From Alternaria dauci (Eukaryota; Ascomycota; Dothideomycetes; Pleosporales; Pleosporaceae), in NCBI RefSeq assembly GCF_042100115.1, contig NC_091278.1, positions 1,922,001-1,986,000 of the forward strand: a DNA stretch of 64,000 nucleotides, written 5' to 3'. The position numbers and the translations under genes were made by a program. Positions within the stretch are counted from its first letter, which is position 1. Each line of letters starts with the position of its first letter. This document shows, piece after piece, positions 11,456-22,648 of the stretch. The notes below the pieces were generated by a model that worked only from the letters and a program-made list of their open reading frames with translations, made no database searches and had not been told where the DNA came from.

Positions 11456-12934
11456 ATGGACGCCGCCGCAGCGATCAAACAGCTTCACCAGGGCCAAAAG
11501 CCACAGTGGCCAGCAAATGCCGAATCATCAGACTTTGCGCACTCTCTCGACCAGAGCGCAGAGATCCCCAAGACATTCCGACCGGAATTCGTTGTTCCGA
11601 GCAAAGCACAACTCAAGCGGAAAACCCTGAAAGATGACGCACAAACCGCCAACCCAGCATCAACACCCGACGATGAGGCAATCTACTTTTGCGGTAACTC
11701 ATTAGGTCTGCAGCCAAAAGCTGTTGGCGAGCACCTGAACGCATACCTAAAGACATGGGGATCCATCGCCGTCGGTGGCCACTTTACCGCCCTCGAGGAC
11801 TCGCCGCTTACCCCATACCAAGACATGGCTGCGTTATGCTCAAGGAGGATGGCTGATATCGTTGGCGCTTCGCCTTCAGAAATTGTTGCCATGAACTCAT
11901 TGACCATCAACTTGCATTTGATGATGGCTGCATTCTACAAGCCGACGGAGAAGAAGCACAAGATCATGTGCGAGTGGCGACCATTCCCTAGCGACTGGTA
12001 TGCAATCGAGTCGCAGATTGAGTGGCATGGTCTCGACCCTAAGAAGTCGATGCTGTTGGTCGAACCAGACGACGGATACATTATGACCACCAAAAACATC
12101 CTCCGACTTATTGACGAGAACGTGGACGAGCTGGCGCTGATCATGCTACCCGGTATCCAGTACTACAGCGGTCAACTACTCGATATCCCGACCATCACTG
12201 CACATGCACGGAAGCACAATATCACCATCGGATGGGACTTGGCACACGCTGCCGGCAACGCTGAGCTGAAGCTTCATGACTGGGATGTCGACTTCGCCTG
12301 CTGGTGCACATACAAGTACATGAACGCCGGCGCCGGTGCTATCGCGGGTGCTTTCGTACACGAGAAGCACGGCAACAACGACCATTACACGGGACTGAAG
12401 GGCTGGTACGGCCACGACAAATCATCACGCTTCCTCATGGATAACAAGTTCGTTCCCACGCCTGGCGCCCAAGGCTTCCAATGTTCAAACCCGTCGATTG
12501 TCGACCTCACATGCCTGGCTGGCTCCCTCAGCGTCTTTGAGAAGACTTCCATGGCTGACCTACGGTCACGATCTCTGCTGTTGACGGCATACGCCGAGCA
12601 CCTGCTCTCTCAGATCGCCGCACGCAACATCAAGGACGGCGCTTTCCCCTTTCAAGTCATCACACCCACAGATCCTCGTTTCCGTGGCGCACAACTCAGT
12701 GTCCTGCTACCAGAAGACGTTTTTGACGATGCGAGCGCGGCGCTTGCAGAGAACGGTGTTATCTGCGACAAGAGGAAACCCGGTATCATTCGGGTTGCGC
12801 CTGTGCCAATGTACAACACTTTCAACGATGTTTGGAGGTTCATGCAGATCTTTGAGGAGGCGATACGGCAGAAGGGGCAGGGGCAGACGCAGGAGCGTCA
12901 GTCGCAAGGAGGGCCAGTTGAGGCGAGGTTGTAA
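11456..12934 (+). CDS. BNA5: kynureninase
   Basis: Intronless, 492 residues. Kynureninase is a cytosolic PLP enzyme that cleaves kynurenine and 3-hydroxykynurenine to anthranilate or 3-hydroxyanthranilate plus alanine. Family signatures: YFCGNSLGLQPK near residue 66, WRPFPSDWYA, IGWDLAHAAGN, and the PLP-binding lysine Lys287 in CTYKYMNAG. These are followed by GWYGHD. The start is set at the ATG at 11456, in the good context ATCGCCATGG. The open frame reaches further upstream to 11411, but only through a TTG, which is not a normal eukaryotic start. The C-terminal tail is Gln-rich and variable. With the head-to-head IDO gene it covers two non-adjacent steps of the kynurenine route; the intervening formamidase and monooxygenase are not next to it. 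Confidence 0.95.
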   Translation: MDAAAAIKQLHQGQKPQWPANAESSDFAHSLDQSAEIPKTFRPEFVVPSKAQLKRKTLKDDAQTANPASTPDDEAIYFCGNSLGLQPKAVGEHLNAYLKTWGSIAVGGHFTALEDSPLTPYQDMAALCSRRMADIVGASPSEIVAMNSLTINLHLMMAAFYKPTEKKHKIMCEWRPFPSDWYAIESQIEWHGLDPKKSMLLVEPDDGYIMTTKNILRLIDENVDELALIMLPGIQYYSGQLLDIPTITAHARKHNITIGWDLAHAAGNAELKLHDWDVDFACWCTYKYMNAGAGAIAGAFVHEKHGNNDHYTGLKGWYGHDKSSRFLMDNKFVPTPGAQGFQCSNPSIVDLTCLAGSLSVFEKTSMADLRSRSLLLTAYAEHLLSQIAARNIKDGAFPFQVITPTDPRFRGAQLSVLLPEDVFDDASAALAENGVICDKRKPGIIRVAPVPMYNTFNDVWRFMQIFEEAIRQKGQGQTQERQSQGGPVEARL

Positions 12935-13341
12935 ATTAATGATTGTTAGTTGGATATTCTCTTCACGACGTTGAATCACATGAGTAACGACGTATAATCT
13001 CATCAAGTATGTTCATAAATTCCATATGGTCTGCGTTTCTACTGCGACGCGTGCATGTATCCTTACACCGATTATTGTGCTACTTATAATTCAAGGTTCT
13101 GTCGTGCCTTTAGTGCGTAGTGCTCTGGATGTTATTGCTGACAGAAACTACGTTTCACTCGTCTCTTCCCGGTGCCTGGTACATATCCCATACGTCAGCT
13201 TTCCACGGCCTTCATTCACATACACCTTGTCTATGAATATGCCCACGAAGGAAGGTCGCTCCGATGATATAAATTAGGAAATACTCACTACAGTCTGGAG
13301 CTTCTTCCACACTCAAAAACGCAACCACGACAGAGAAAAAG
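12935..13341. other. intergenic, nothing recognised
   Basis: 407 bp between kynureninase and a BTB gene on the same strand. Holds the 3' flank of one and the promoter of the other. Confidence 0.55.
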
Positions 13342-14331
13342 ATGGCAGGAGTTGCCCAGAAGCAGATTTTGGCCTCACTAAAAGGGTATGTTCTGCTCCA
13401 ATATACCATCCTTGGTACTCAGTTCCATACCGCGAACATACTGACTCGCTACAAGTTTCCTCAAATCTGGCGCGTACTCCGATCTCACCATTACCTGCGG
13501 TAATGACAAACACAAGGTCCACAAGGTCATCGTCTGCGAGCGCGCTGAGTTCTTCGTCCGCACGCTAAAGTTTGGTGGAATAGTGAGTGTCTGATACACC
13601 AATGACTGAGCAGAGACTGACGGCCTATCAAGGAATCTCAGAGCGGAATCATTGATCTTCCCGAGGATGAACCGGCCATTGTTAAGCTCTTGATGCAGTA
13701 CCTCTACGAAGGTGAATATAAGCCGTTGCTACCTGACACCGACTCTTCGACCGCTGCACCCTTCGCCCGAGTTCAAAAGGTGGCTAAACAATATCGCTCA
13801 CGGCGAGCTCTCAACGGATCGGTACACAGATACGGATTCCCTAACAAATGCAACTCTTCGCCTCAGCCCTGCAATGAGTTTTACATTTGTCCGCATCATG
13901 AATGCGATCAGTACCATGGCTCCACTACTGGGGCAAACTGTTATTACCAATGTCCAGACTCTAACTGCAACGAATGTAACCCTCCAAATCCGCTACCTTC
14001 ACTCAACGGCAAGGCCGATCAACTCCTCCTCCACGCCAAGATGTACGAGATTGCCGACAAATACGACGTGGTAGGGCTGAAGGACCTGGTCATCGAGAAA
14101 TTCCACAGGGCATGCATACACTTTTGGAACGACGATAAATTCTCCGTTGCGGCTCACCATGTCTTCTCCACCACTCCTGATCATGACGAAGGTCTGCGCA
14201 ACATCGTCAGTTCTACGATAAGCGCACACATGGAGTTGATCAAGAAGACCGAAGTTAACTTTCTCTTGGAAGATTTCGAGGGTCTTGCTTTGGGTATTCT
14301 GGAAGAAAAGATTAAAGAGTATGGTTGGTAG
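13342..14331 (+). CDS. BTB/POZ-domain protein
   Basis: Three exons, 13342-13385 (44 nt), 13456-13582 and 13633-14331, encode 289 residues with matching phases. The N-terminal 90 residues form a BTB fold: SGAYSDLTITCGND, the KVHKVIVCERAEFF helix, then IIDLPEDEPAIVKLLMQYLYEGEY. A Cys/His-rich insert (about residues 135-175, with CPHHECDQYH, CYYQCPDSNCNEC) interrupts the region before the conserved HAKMYEIADKYDVVGLKDLV helix pair. Such small fungal BTB proteins are numerous and usually of unknown role; some act as cullin-3 adaptors. The Cys/His insert could bind metal, but no standard zinc-finger spacing was recognised. A second gene with the same first-exon length and splice phase starts at 63595. 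Confidence 0.85.
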
Positions 14332-14671
14332 AGACGGGAGCGATGGGCTTTGCTCAGTGCATGTGGGCTTGATGAGAGCGGTAGTGCCTGGTAGAGCGAG
14401 ACACTAGAAAGCCTTCAGCGAGCTAATCATGTTTTTGAGGGCTTGGTTCAATCGCCTAGAAGGAAGAGATGTTGCCATCCAAAGTGCTAGAACAGGGAAC
14501 AAGGGATGTGGACAATGTGGAGAATAGGATGTATACCAACACGCCTTCCAATGCAACGTCATATCCAAAGACCCAAACTACATCTGTGTCGTATCTATCA
14601 AGTCATTTTCCCGTGTATGCAGACCTTAGCACAATCTACCTGAACATGGCACGTTCATAACATACCCCAAT
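14332..14671. other. intergenic between convergent genes
   Basis: 340 bp between the BTB gene (plus) and the cytochrome b561-like gene (minus), ending in each other's 3' flank. No coding pattern recognised. Confidence 0.5.
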
Positions 14672-15661
14672 CTACTGCAACCTCACCTCGCCCTCCTGCG
14701 TCTTGATCCCAAACTTACTCAGCCTAATCCTCGGCACAACACCCACCAGTACCAAGACACTTGCCACAATAACAGCCCAGTGCTGAATATGCGCCAAGTT
14801 CAAATTATACGTGGTCCACGTCGCCGCGCAGATCGTCGCAAGTCCCAAGACAGCAATAATATAACCCGCCATGCGATGGTACTTGTACACGCTCTTTGCG
14901 TTATCTACGCTACCATAGAGCTGCGGGACATAGTACTGCGTGAAGCCGACCATGGCCTGAATGTATACGAGTATGTAAAACAAAAGCCCGAGACGCGCGT
15001 GCGCAGACTCAAAGTGTTCGTGACCGGGCCCGGCTTTGTTCATCTCGATGATGATGAGGCCGGCTGTTAGCGCCGATGCGCCCACGGCGTGGAAGAGGAA
15101 GTGGGCGACGGTGCCGGAGCGCTTCTGCTCGGGCGTGTGCGTGGGTTGGAGGATGAGAGCGGCTTGGATAGCGAGGAGGAAGCCGGCCTAATGGGGGGTA
15201 TCAATGATACGGTTGTCGGGAAGGGGTGACTAGAGTAGTGTTGTGGCTTACGGAGTTGAGGAGCTGGGCGGTTAGCAGGTGTTTGGAGACATGTAGACAG
15301 ACGGGCTTACTGGATGCGCGGAGAAGAAGATGAGTTTGTTGGAGAAGATGGCTCCCCAGATGATGGCTGCTAGCTGTTGGTCGGTCAGTATATGTTGTGA
15401 TACTCGACGTGTCGCGGTGGTGCGCTTACGATCCATATACCTGCTTGCGCGATGGGAGCGGTGCCTGTCAGTCTATTAGTATTTCTTGTTCGCAATGCAA
15501 AAGCTTTGCGCATATTCCCGACACGTACCAATCCACAGGTTGTGATAGAGCGGCTGTCCATGCGCTTGGCTAGCATCTCCTCTTCTACCCAGAAGAGGCT
15601 CTTCTTCGCTCTGGCCACGCGCCGCAGCGGCATTTGGCGGTATTCCGGTCGCAGAAGCCAT
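14672..15661 (-). CDS. cytochrome b561 / ferric-reductase-like membrane protein
   Basis: Five exons read on the minus strand: 15529-15661, 15430-15464, 15311-15373, 15252-15263 and 14672-15187, total 252 residues. The fourth exon is only 12 nt (LLNS). All joins keep frame and have GTAAGC/GTACGT donors with CAG/TAG acceptors. The product has about six hydrophobic helices after a soluble N-terminus (EEEPLLGRR). Histidines sit at the positions expected for a b561 haem core: AHP, FHAVGA, the ESAHARLG helix and the YHRMAGY helix. Such proteins pass electrons across internal or plasma membranes. The start is the ATG at 15661, because further upstream the frame continues only to a TTG. Substrate and membrane are not known. 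Confidence 0.82.
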
Positions 15662-16585
15662 GATGGAATCGTGTAGAACCAAGGACCGTGATGAAAGAGT
15701 CTGAATCAGACGAGCGATGGAAGAAAGACAGTGTCAGGGCGCGACAGGCGTCAGAGGGGTGCTTCGGACTTTGGGTAATAAGGAAGCTCAGGCCGACAAT
15801 GACGACAACACCAACCCCTGTACATATCGGCCAATCAACGCCACGGAGATGTCAGGTGCATCTCAGACCAGCCAATGAGCACAGAGATGACTAACCATGG
15901 AGCAAGTGGTGATGTTTGCATCGTGGGTTTGAGGGGTGGAGAAGACGTTTCTTGACACGGGCATGCATGTTTAGCGTATGCATGTTGGTCGCGTGGAGCG
16001 CTTCAGCCCTGTACATATCATCCGCACTGCACGAAACCTCAACAGAGACCACGAGTGTTGACATGTTGATCTTAGAGTATATTCTCATCTCCGTTACATC
16101 GTCTATCGTACAAGTTCGCGCTCATCTGTGGGGCTGCATTCGCATCAACATTCCCACCCATACCTTGGTGTATATATAAGATGCCTGTTGGTATTCCCCC
16201 TCTTTCTATCCTACGGCAAAATCCGCCGTCACGATACCTCCCAACCGACTGTGCCAAAGGGTATGATTCTCCACCAACTACGCTCCCAAGTAACAATGCG
16301 CCGTCAAATGCCCATGCATCCACAAGAAACCATTACGTCCATTACCCAATCCAAAAATGCAGACTCAAACTAAGGATATAAGACGCCAACAGCATCCAGA
16401 CGAGGAAAGCGCACCTCTAGTGCGTTGGTGATAGAACGCGGACGCATGTCACGTCCCATGTGCCTAGTAGCACATGCCGTGTTTTCCCCAACTGCGCCGT
16501 TCGCTGATGCAAGTAGGACTAAAATCGAGTACCATGCCTCGATACAATAGGTGTTCGTGTACGTGAAAGTAAAACAGAGCCCCGC
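15662..16585. other. intergenic, promoter side of b561-like gene
   Basis: 924 bp between the b561-like start codon and the stop codon of the histidine kinase gene (both minus strand). A TATATATAAG string at 16171-16180 is on the plus strand, with no convincing gene after it. No RNA gene or repeat recognised. Confidence 0.5.
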
Positions 16586-19500
16586 TCACTTCTTCTTCAT
16601 GAGGGCAGGCGGCTTAGACGGGTCGGCCGGATCCAGGAACTTGGTCATGGCAAGAGACAGCTCCTTGAACTCTACGGGTTTCGTAACATACGAATTGAAG
16701 CCCGCTTCTACGCACTTTGCGTATACGTCACCCAGCACGTTGGCCGAGAGTGCAATTATTGGGTGGCGACGGTAGCCATGCTTCTTCTCCCACTGCCGGA
16801 TCTCTTTGCAAGCCTGATACCCATCTTTGTTGGGCATGTGCAAATCACACTAACCAACATTAGCGCAAAACAAAAGAGACCAGTATTGCTACTTACAAGC
16901 ACAATTGAATAGTAACCGGGTGGTTTGGAAAAGAAGGTTTCGGTAGCTTGAACACCGTCTTGTACTGTCTCTGTTTCAATCTCGATTCTGGCAAGAAACT
17001 TCAAGATCACCTACAAAGCAGTTAGTATGGACCAATGTGCAATGTATGCAGTCAATGCTTACCGTCTGGTTGATCTTGTTGTCTTCGACCAGCAAGACCT
17101 TGTGATTCTTGCCACCTACCCGACGCTTGAGTTCCTCAAAGACGAGTTTTTGGCTGACCACGACCTGCTGCGCGCTGTCCTGGTTGCGGTCCGTACTGGA
17201 CTCACGCTCCTTTTGTGGGTCAAAGATAACGGCAAACTTTGATGGCTTGAGCGGACGGTAGATGAACTGCAGGCGTCGATCCAGATGAAGCTGCTCATAA
17301 TCATACACTGGTGCTTCCTTGATAAGCTCTTTCTTCTGGGACGGATCCGAGACGACAACGACAGATGTGTTACCGTACGCCATGGAACTGAAAATCTGAT
17401 CCACAATGGCGTGTACCTCGGCAGTGTCGTGTAACACGAGTACAACATGGGTAAACAACACCGGGTTGTCGCCACCCATCATCTTCTGCGCTTCAATCAC
17501 GCTAGCCTGACCAGTCACCTGGTGGGGTATCCCTTGAGGAAGCGTATTCTTGATGTGTCGAATCGTCGCCTCTCTGCTGTGTTCCAGTGGGCAAACCACC
17601 AAGATGGAATACATGGGAGGTTGCAAGGCGCTACCAAGTGGTGAAAGACTGCGATGCGGTGACGATGCGCGTTGAGTCTGGTCAGACTCGAGAGATGTTG
17701 AAGAGTCGGTCTTGGAAGCCTGTGGGTCGCTATCAGTTCGCTTGGGAGGCAGAGCTAGTTTGATATCTGCGTCCGGAGCAGGACTGGTTTCTTTCAAGTA
17801 AGAGGACGCAGACGACCTTTCCGAACGCAAGCTTGACTGTCCAGTAAGTGCGGCGCTTGTCAGGGAATGATCCGAGCTCCCAGACGAGAGAGAGGGCGAG
17901 TCGCGCGATCGTTCAGAAGCTGATAGGCTCAACGCTGGAGATCTGGGAGATTCGCTCTTCTCCGATGACACGCTTGATACGCGCTTTATCTGTGCATGCC
18001 CTGGGTTCTGCGACTGAACAAACTTCTGGAGAGCAGAGGGCTGAGGCGGAAGCGAAGGCACCGGTGGCATCGAGAGTGGTGTCTCAAAGGCTGGTGTTCC
18101 CGGGGTAGACACCTGGGGCTTAGGGTAGTCGTCGGCAGTTGGGAGCCCAAATTTGATTGTGAAGAAGAATGTTGAGCCCTTGCCAGGCGCACTTCGAGCA
18201 TCCATTCTGCCTCCATGGAGTTCCACAAACTGCATGGAAATGGCCAAGCCAAGGCCAGTTCCACCATGTTGCCTGGTACTGCTGGCATCAATCTGACTGA
18301 ATCGCTTGAAGAGATACTTAGCCTCAGCATCAGTGAAGCCTTGACCGGTGTCTACAACCTCGAACCGGATCATAGTCTCGTTGTCTCGTAGGGGACGAGA
18401 ACGATCGGGTGGTTGCAGCTTGCATCGAATAAAGATTTCTCCTTTCTCAGTAAATTTGATCGCATTGCCAACCACATTGAGAAGGACTTGTCGGATACGG
18501 AACTTGTCACCCTTGACTTCTGCGGGTACTCCTTCATCCACGAGGTAGTTGAGTTCAAGGCCTTTCTGTATGGCCAAGCCCATGTTCAGATCGTTGACCT
18601 CCTCCAGAAGCGATGGCAGATGAAGCCATTCCATCGACAGCTTGATCATGCCAGCTTCCACCTTTGACAGATCAAGAATATCGTTGATGAGATTTAGCAG
18701 ACTGTCAGTACTGGCTTTGATAATGTTGACGTGTTCTAGCTGTTCGGAGTTGAGCGTACTATCGAGCAGGAAGTTTACCATGCCGGAGATGCCGTTCAAG
18801 GGCGTCCGAATCTCGTGGGACATGTTACTCAAGAACTTGGACTTTGCATCCATAGTCTCCTTCAATGTTTGCTCGAGCAGCTTGTGGTCGTTGATGTCTG
18901 TGGCTGTGCCGTACCAAGTCTCTTCGTCACCATCTTCAGAGAGCGACTTCTCCAACAAGATCCTAACAAGATGCCACCTGTATTCGCCGTCCTTGTTGCG
19001 CAGTCTCACTTCGGTAGAGTAAGATGCTCGCCCGTGCGCATCCTTGGCGACTCTCAATATGCCGGTACTTGCAAGTTTCGACAACTTTGCCTGAGGCATG
19101 TCCATGCGATCAGGCATCGATCCACCGGGACTAGTGATTGTCCTCTCAGTCTCCGACGAGGCATCGGACGAGTTGGATTCGGCTGGCCCATTGTCTGCTG
19201 GCATCGAAGTGGGAACATTGGCCACTCCGTCTTCGTCCAATTCTGGAAGCTTACACTTGATGACATCATCAGGATGCACGTGCTCTAAAAAGCCGTTGAC
19301 CAGGGCCTGGGTTTCGGTCTGGCCAGAAAAAGCAGTCCATTGCGAGTTGCAGAACGTCACGCCCCTCCGATCCGAAACAACAAAAACGATCTGCGGGCTT
19401 GAATTTGCTAGCGCGCGGTATTTAGCCTCCGACGCAGCCGTCTCCTGTTGCCGTGCCGAATTGAGCTCAGCAGTATGCTGTTCGTGAAAGTCCATATTGG

Positions 19501-22500
19501 TCCCAATCCAGTGAACAATCTGTTGACGCTTGTTCTTGAGTGGGGCCACACGGACGTAGAACCATCGATAGCAGTGGTCGAACCTTTGCAGTCTCACCTT
19601 CTTCTGTAATTGCTGTCCAGTGCGCAGCGATCTGCTCCACTCTTCTAGGTACGAGTCACGATCCTCTGGGTGGATTGCATCCCACGGGTCCTGCAATACT
19701 TGGCGTTGATCCTGGCCTCTGTATATTAAAAACTTTGAGTTCACCCAAGTGATCGCACCAGTATTGGGTGCGGCGGTGAAAATTTGGACCGGCAAGGAGT
19801 CGGTGATGGTTCTGAGTAGACTCTCGGAAGGAGGTGGCATGTCGGACGCTTCGGTGGTTGACGGACCCCTTACGTGTCCAGGCTGACCTGGGGCTCTTCC
19901 GCCTGGCGTTGTCGCTGCTGGCAAGGACTGGAACGACGAGCTAAAGTCCGCACCGTATGAGTGCAGGAATGAGTGCCCACGGGTTGAAGCGCCTTGCATC
20001 GGAGCGCGACGTGTGCCCGATGACTCGTCGGCCTTGTCGCTCCGTCCCTTGGCAGTATCCTCGTTAACCTTTTCTGCTACAGGATTCATTGTCACGCGCT
20101 TTCCAGGACGCTTGTCGGTTTTCCGTGCTGCTTGGTCGTGCGGACCCGGCGTCGGCGGGTTCAATGTCTTTCCATATTGTCTTCTAGCATCAAAGTAACT
20201 CTCAACCGCTTCACTGCCGGCAAGATGGCCTGGCGTGCCGCCCATGGAATGCTTACTCGAAAAACCGACTGAAGAAGTATCCCAGCCTGGAGTCCCGGCG
20301 ATGGATCCACCAGGACTGTGCTTGGATCGGCCAGAGTAGTCGGAAGGGCTAGTAACGCTACCTGCTGCTGAGTTGGTGATATCCTCAAGGTCAAGGTGGA
20401 GCAAATCATCGAGACTATCGGAATCTGATGGCAGGTTGACGCCCGCTGAAGTTCCGGTTGCCATGCGGCGTTGTCGGATTGATGCAACTTGAGCCTGAGC
20501 GTTGGTAAAGTGCCAAGCATTGGAAAATGACGTAGCCAGGTGAGGTCCGAGGTGTTTCAGTGAGTTGGTCAGGTTACGCGGGTATGGAACGATAGGCGAC
20601 AGTATCGAAAGAATTGCAATAGGAGCCTTCCGAACAAACCCTTCTTTATTCAGCGATGTGGACGTGGACTGTTCCGATGACCGTCTTGTCATAGCTGGTT
20701 GTTGCGATGGCGTGGAAGTAGCCGGTGACGCCATTACCTGCGACAGGATAGGATGTATCAGCGGTATGTGCGTGACTGTGCTGGCTCTGTCAACACCAAT
20801 GGCCTCAACCATGCCATACTGTGTGTAGTCTTGCGGCGAGCGCGAGGGATTGAAAGTCTCCTCGTCAACGTTGCCCATGGTGAAGAAGGGATTGGCGTCA
20901 GCATCATTCTGAATGGCTGGCGATGGGGCGGGTGATTGTGCCCACGGTGAGCTCGGGTATTGCTCGTACTCCTCATAACGTTGCGGCAGGCGGGGATCAT
21001 TGGTTGCTAGGTTAGCTCGGCCGCGAGCAGCGGTAGTCTTGTGGGCTTCTTGTGCAGCAGCACTGCCCTGTATCGCAGAAGGTTTGGGCTGGTCCTGTTT
21101 GTCCTTGCCTAGGTCTTCTTTGGATGTTGCATGCGAAGTTGAATAGTCTCTGGTAAGAGTGACCAGACGTCCTCTTTCCAGCACACGATTGACACCTGTG
21201 TTGTCGATGAGGGCATCTGGTTCATGATCAAGAGCTCGAAGTACGTGGTACACAGCACTGGGTGGCGATGGGTCTCCCACACTAGAAAATTCAGGGTCAC
21301 TGAAAGTAGGACCGCCTGTTGGAGTTGATCCGGCAAATGCGGCAGAGGTGCCGTCAAACGAAGCCTGTGAAACCTGTCTTAGTGGATGCTCTGGCCTTGC
21401 CATCATGTGGGGTGCATGGCTCGCCGCCCTCATCGGACCTCTTGGTCGGGTGGGCGGCGCCGGTGTTGGAGTATCTGGCGATGTGTTGGATCTCTGGCGT
21501 TCGTGGCCTGCAAAGGAATGATGCGAGAACAGCTTCGGCCTGCGCTCTGGGATCGTGGTGGCAGGTGGCATATCAGCATGTTCATTTTCACGTGGGCCTA
21601 GCTCTTGCTCGGATGGGAGGTGAGTGCCTGTTGCTTCCTGGTAAGTCGCTGCGTGGGGGCTTCCGTCATTGGTCGTGGCAGTGAAACTAGCCTTCTGCCC
21701 CCACGGCACATTCTCGATATCAGACGCGTCTGCTGGCACTGCCAAGGTCGCTCTTTCTGCCCCGTAGTGATCGCGCATAATGGAAGTCACAGCCGTCCAC
21801 CAAGCGGGGAGGCCGGGCTCGGCACTTAGGCGCAATACGATTTCATACAGATTGGGACTAGGGAATCGCGGGTCCTCGGCGTCCGGGCTGTGGTGATATC
21901 TCTCTCCTGGGGCAAAGGGCGTACTCGATGCGGCGGGGGTGCTGCTCTCCGAGGCGATGCGCTCTTGCGGGACTGCGTACTCCCGCGGCTGGCCCGCGGC
22001 CACAGTAGGCGACAGGCTGGTAAAGGGCATATGGAATGCCGACGCCCATCTCGGTGTGTTTGGGACGGAAGGGAAGGGGTACGAGGGGGTCCGGACGGCG
22101 TGGGCGGCGGGCGTAGGGGGCATGCTGCCGCGGATGGTCCTCGCAGACTCGGTCGACTCGGTCGATGTGGTCAGGCCAGTGGGCAGCGGGTTTGGGCTTG
22201 GGGTAGGACTGCTGAAGGCGCCCTCGAGGGTTGGCGAGATGCCGGGCATGGGCTCCTCCTTGATGGGCGAGATGCGGCGGGGCCCCGGGGCGTGGGCAGA
22301 GGCATTGTGGGACGAGGAGCGCAGACGGGCGCGCTGCTGTTGCTGCAGCAGCATCTTGAGCTGCAGGCCGCGCAGTCTCTCGACTTCCATCTCGTCGGGC
22401 GAGGCCTTGCTCAGCGGCGCATCGTCTGCGTCGCCCGGCCGGCTCTCTGCCTCGCTCATTTCCGTGTCGGTGGCCTCATCGTCGCTGCGGTCGCTCGTCG

Positions 22501-22648
22501 GGCGGGTCTGGGGCGAGGATTGCGACGTGTGCGAGTGGTAGGGCTTCGCGTCGCTGGCGGCCAGTCTCTGCAGTGGCGGGCGTGCGGTGGGTGGCGTCGC
22601 AGTCGGCTCTCTCTTGGAACTAGGAGAGGGTGACGGGGCCTTTGTCAT
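16586..22648 (-). CDS. hybrid sensor histidine kinase (PAS-PAS-HisKA-HATPase-REC)
   Basis: Three exons, 17063-22648, 16897-17010 and 16586-16849, encode 1987 residues; both introns fall within the receiver domain. The first ~940 residues are mostly Ser/Pro/Thr-rich and disordered. A more ordered GAF-like segment starts near residue 263 (NLYEIVLRLSAEPGLPAWW) and resumes near 470. Two PAS domains follow (about 945-1060 and 1070-1250). The phosphoacceptor is His1278 in MSHEIRTPLNG, with the N box near 1391 (NVVGNAIKFTEKG), G1 DTGQGF near 1432 and G2 GGTGLGLA near 1462. The C-terminal receiver (about 1855-1970) has VLLVEDNKINQ and the aspartate in IVLCDLHMP, with lysine in VTKPVEF. It should feed a His-Asp phosphorelay through a histidine phosphotransfer protein. 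No transmembrane helix is evident, so sensing is probably cytosolic. Its fungal HK subgroup was not assigned. Confidence 0.94.

Noticed and set aside
14395..14470. tRNA-like B box (GGTTCAATC)
   Set aside because: No T-stem pairing around it and no matching acceptor stem or anticodon arm.
21890..22633. 247-codon plus-strand frame antisense to the histidine kinase
   Set aside because: Shadow of a GC-rich, Ser/Pro-biased coding region; Gly/Arg-rich without domain features.
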